Origin: Cellvibrionales bacterium UBA2618
Lineage (GTDB): Bacteria; Pseudomonadota; Gammaproteobacteria; Pseudomonadales; Porticoccaceae
DNA: 30,969 nt
Assembly (NCBI GenBank): GCA_002339165.1
Contig: DDJS01000142.1
Location: 5,836-36,804 of the forward strand
Direction: 5' to 3'
Below the pieces are notes generated by a model. That model saw nothing but the letters and a program-made list of their open reading frames with translations. It had not been told where the DNA came from and searched no databases. The first letter of the stretch is position 1, and the number at the start of each line of letters is the position of its first letter. Positions 30,790 to 30,969 of the stretch are shown here, piece by piece. Position numbers and translations under genes: made by a program.

Positions 30790-30969
30790 TAGGCGTCGCG
30801 CGCTATGCGCAATCGCTAGCGGCTGAACGGCAACCGACACAGAGTTTGGCAGCGATTGCCAGGCGCCCGGTTCAATGTATTGGGCTGCTACTCGCGTTAT
30901 TCAGCGCTGGCTGCGGTAATTATCACGTCGGCTCCGAGAACTCGGTGGCCGCCGACTTGCACCGCCAAG
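30786..30969 (+). CDS. Probable lipoprotein, N-terminal part, cut by window end
   Basis: The ATG at 30786 overlaps the stop of the preceding pilus-type gene by 4 nt, and the frame is open to the window end (61 codons). The N-terminus has basic residues (around IARRP), a hydrophobic stretch (CIGLLLALFSAG) and a cysteine at residue 43 in FSAGC, a plausible although not canonical lipobox. The leader before the hydrophobic part is long, so the true start may lie later, for example at an in-frame TTG (30843-30848 area). In TCP and R64-type pilus operons the gene after a TcpQ-like protein encodes a lipoprotein secretin (TcpC/PilN); that is the leading guess here, based on position and lipobox only. 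Confidence 0.55.
   Translation, partial: MIGVARYAQSLAAERQPTQSLAAIARRPVQCIGLLLALFSAGCGNYHVGSENSVAADLHRQ

Overview
The window is a contiguous stretch of gammaproteobacterial-type chromosome, about 50-55% G+C by eye. It starts inside rpoB and runs through the conserved block rpoB-rpoC / rpsL-rpsG-fusA (str) / tuf / rpsJ-rplC-rplD-rplW-rplB-rpsS-rplV-rpsC-rplP-rpmC-rpsQ (S10) / rplN-rplX-rplE-rpsN-rpsH-rplF-rplR-rpsE-rpmD-rplO-secY-rpmJ (spc) / rpsM-rpsK-rpsD-rpoA-rplQ (alpha). Gene order, protein lengths and residue numbering in RpoC, L3 and RpoA match those remembered for E. coli and relatives closely. EF-Tu is unusually long, with an extra loop after its NKAD motif. I recall similar long EF-Tu proteins from marine Cellvibrionales-type bacteria; this placement is an unverified recollection.

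Layout: (1) 1-6833, the RNA polymerase beta (3' part) and beta' genes. (2) 6834-10136, rpsL-rpsG-fusA with its own candidate promoter. (3) 10137-12682, an insertion in the usual order: a second EF-G gene (fusA2-like) on the minus strand, convergent with fusA across a 15-bp-stem bidirectional terminator and divergent from tuf. (4) 12683-13949, tuf with its own candidate promoter and terminator. (5) 13950-24807, the S10 and spc genes, very tightly packed, behind a near-consensus promoter. (6) 24808-27801, the alpha operon with a structured leader. (7) 27802-29283, about 1.5 kb without a convincing gene, ending in an A+T-rich stretch with two perfect inverted repeats, a TATAAT box and a perfect 10-bp-stem hairpin. 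(8) 29284-30969, the start of an accessory operon: a secreted TcpQ/PilL-like protein carrying an OmpA-like domain, overlapping by 4 nt the start of a probable lipoprotein cut by the window end. This looks like the beginning of a type IVb pilus (or related secretin) locus.

Regions 1-6 make the transcription and translation machinery plus the SecY channel, and the likely regulation is growth-rate control at a few promoters plus ribosomal-protein feedback. The parts that depart from the textbook block are the inverted second EF-G gene that isolates tuf, the EF-Tu insertion, and the region after rplQ, where a secreted pilus-type operon begins behind an elaborate A+T-rich control region. No CRISPR array, rRNA, tRNA or complete insertion sequence was recognised.
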